Origin: a virus
Length of the DNA stretch: 64,000 nucleotides
Virus record (IMG/VR): IMGVR_UViG_3300027749_002876
Span: 372,001-436,000 of that record
Reading direction: 5' to 3' (one strand)
The notes under the pieces are model-generated. The model was not told where the DNA came from. It saw nothing but the letters and a program-made list of their open reading frames with translations, and did no database searches. Position 1 is the first letter of the stretch; the number at the start of each line of letters is the position of its first letter. Positions 63,950 through 64,000 of this stretch are shown piece by piece. Made by a program: the position numbers and the translations under genes.

Positions 63950-64000
63950 TGAGCAAGATGGCTAATCTGTATATGGAGATTGAGGAAATGCTTGACAAAG
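63949..64000 (+). CDS. Start of a further gene (partial, runs off the window)
   Basis: ATG overlaps the preceding stop (TAATG). The visible part MSKMANLYMEIEEMLDK is a helical start; nothing more can be said. Confidence 0.55.
   Translation, partial: MSKMANLYMEIEEMLDK

Overview
The window is a 64 kb piece of a large, AT-rich, tailed-phage genome of the T4-like (myovirus) type. The evidence is a fibre and baseplate structural block, a class Ia ribonucleotide reductase operon, 26 tRNA genes, several homing endonucleases, and two promoter classes on both strands: TAAATA/TATAAATA boxes like T4 late promoters, and near-consensus TTGACA-N17-TATAAT sigma70 promoters. The host is probably a proteobacterium: the sigma70 promoters fit, and the IscU and RpoZ homologues look proteobacterial. 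The host cannot be named from sequence alone.

Layout. (1) 1-27027: virion genes, dominated by five very large repetitive fibre-like proteins (341 to 1789 aa) built from Gly/Asn/Ser/Thr beta-strand repeats. Between them lie glycine-rich/IPT/FN3 proteins, a tail-assembly-chaperone-like gene and tiny ORFs. (2) 27071-33530: ribonucleotide reductase operon. nrdA is split in two by a GIY-YIG endonuclease gene; a YHYH-domain secreted protein, nrdB, a glutaredoxin and a small beta-barrel-like protein follow. (3) 33532-37271: PAAR spike tip, two structural proteins and a SleB-like cell-wall hydrolase. (4) 37278-40404: conserved phage genes, an HNH endonuclease, an iscU gene interrupted by an in-frame stop, rubrerythrin and a separate 42-aa rubredoxin. 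(5) 40411-44315: accessory cassette with GNAT-like proteins, a PP-loop ATPase of asparagine-synthetase type, a fatty acid desaturase and a sulfotransferase-like protein. (6) 44316-54585: tRNA region with 26 tRNAs covering every amino acid except Phe. Interspersed are HNH genes, a J-domain protein, three putative 2OG-Fe(II) oxygenase-like proteins, a lipoprotein with a glycosidase-like barrel, an RpoZ-like omega subunit and much structured non-coding sequence. (7) 54631-57405: a GIY-YIG gene, a metallophosphoesterase and a second PP-loop/methyltransferase pair. (8) 57480-64000: a tightly packed run of small conserved phage genes ending with a TPR-glycosyltransferase.

How it works together. The RNR, glutaredoxin, IscU, rubrerythrin and rubredoxin genes would supply deoxynucleotides and support iron and redox proteins during infection. 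The tRNAs and omega subunit would adapt host translation and transcription. The fibre block would set host range.

The strongest unexplained signals are: a recurring TAAATA-N5-ATG arrangement that predicts leaderless late mRNAs; four roughly 20-bp stems each ending within about 6 nt of a tRNA 5' end; a roughly 730-nt structured RNA candidate with a tRNA embedded in it; and the split iscU.
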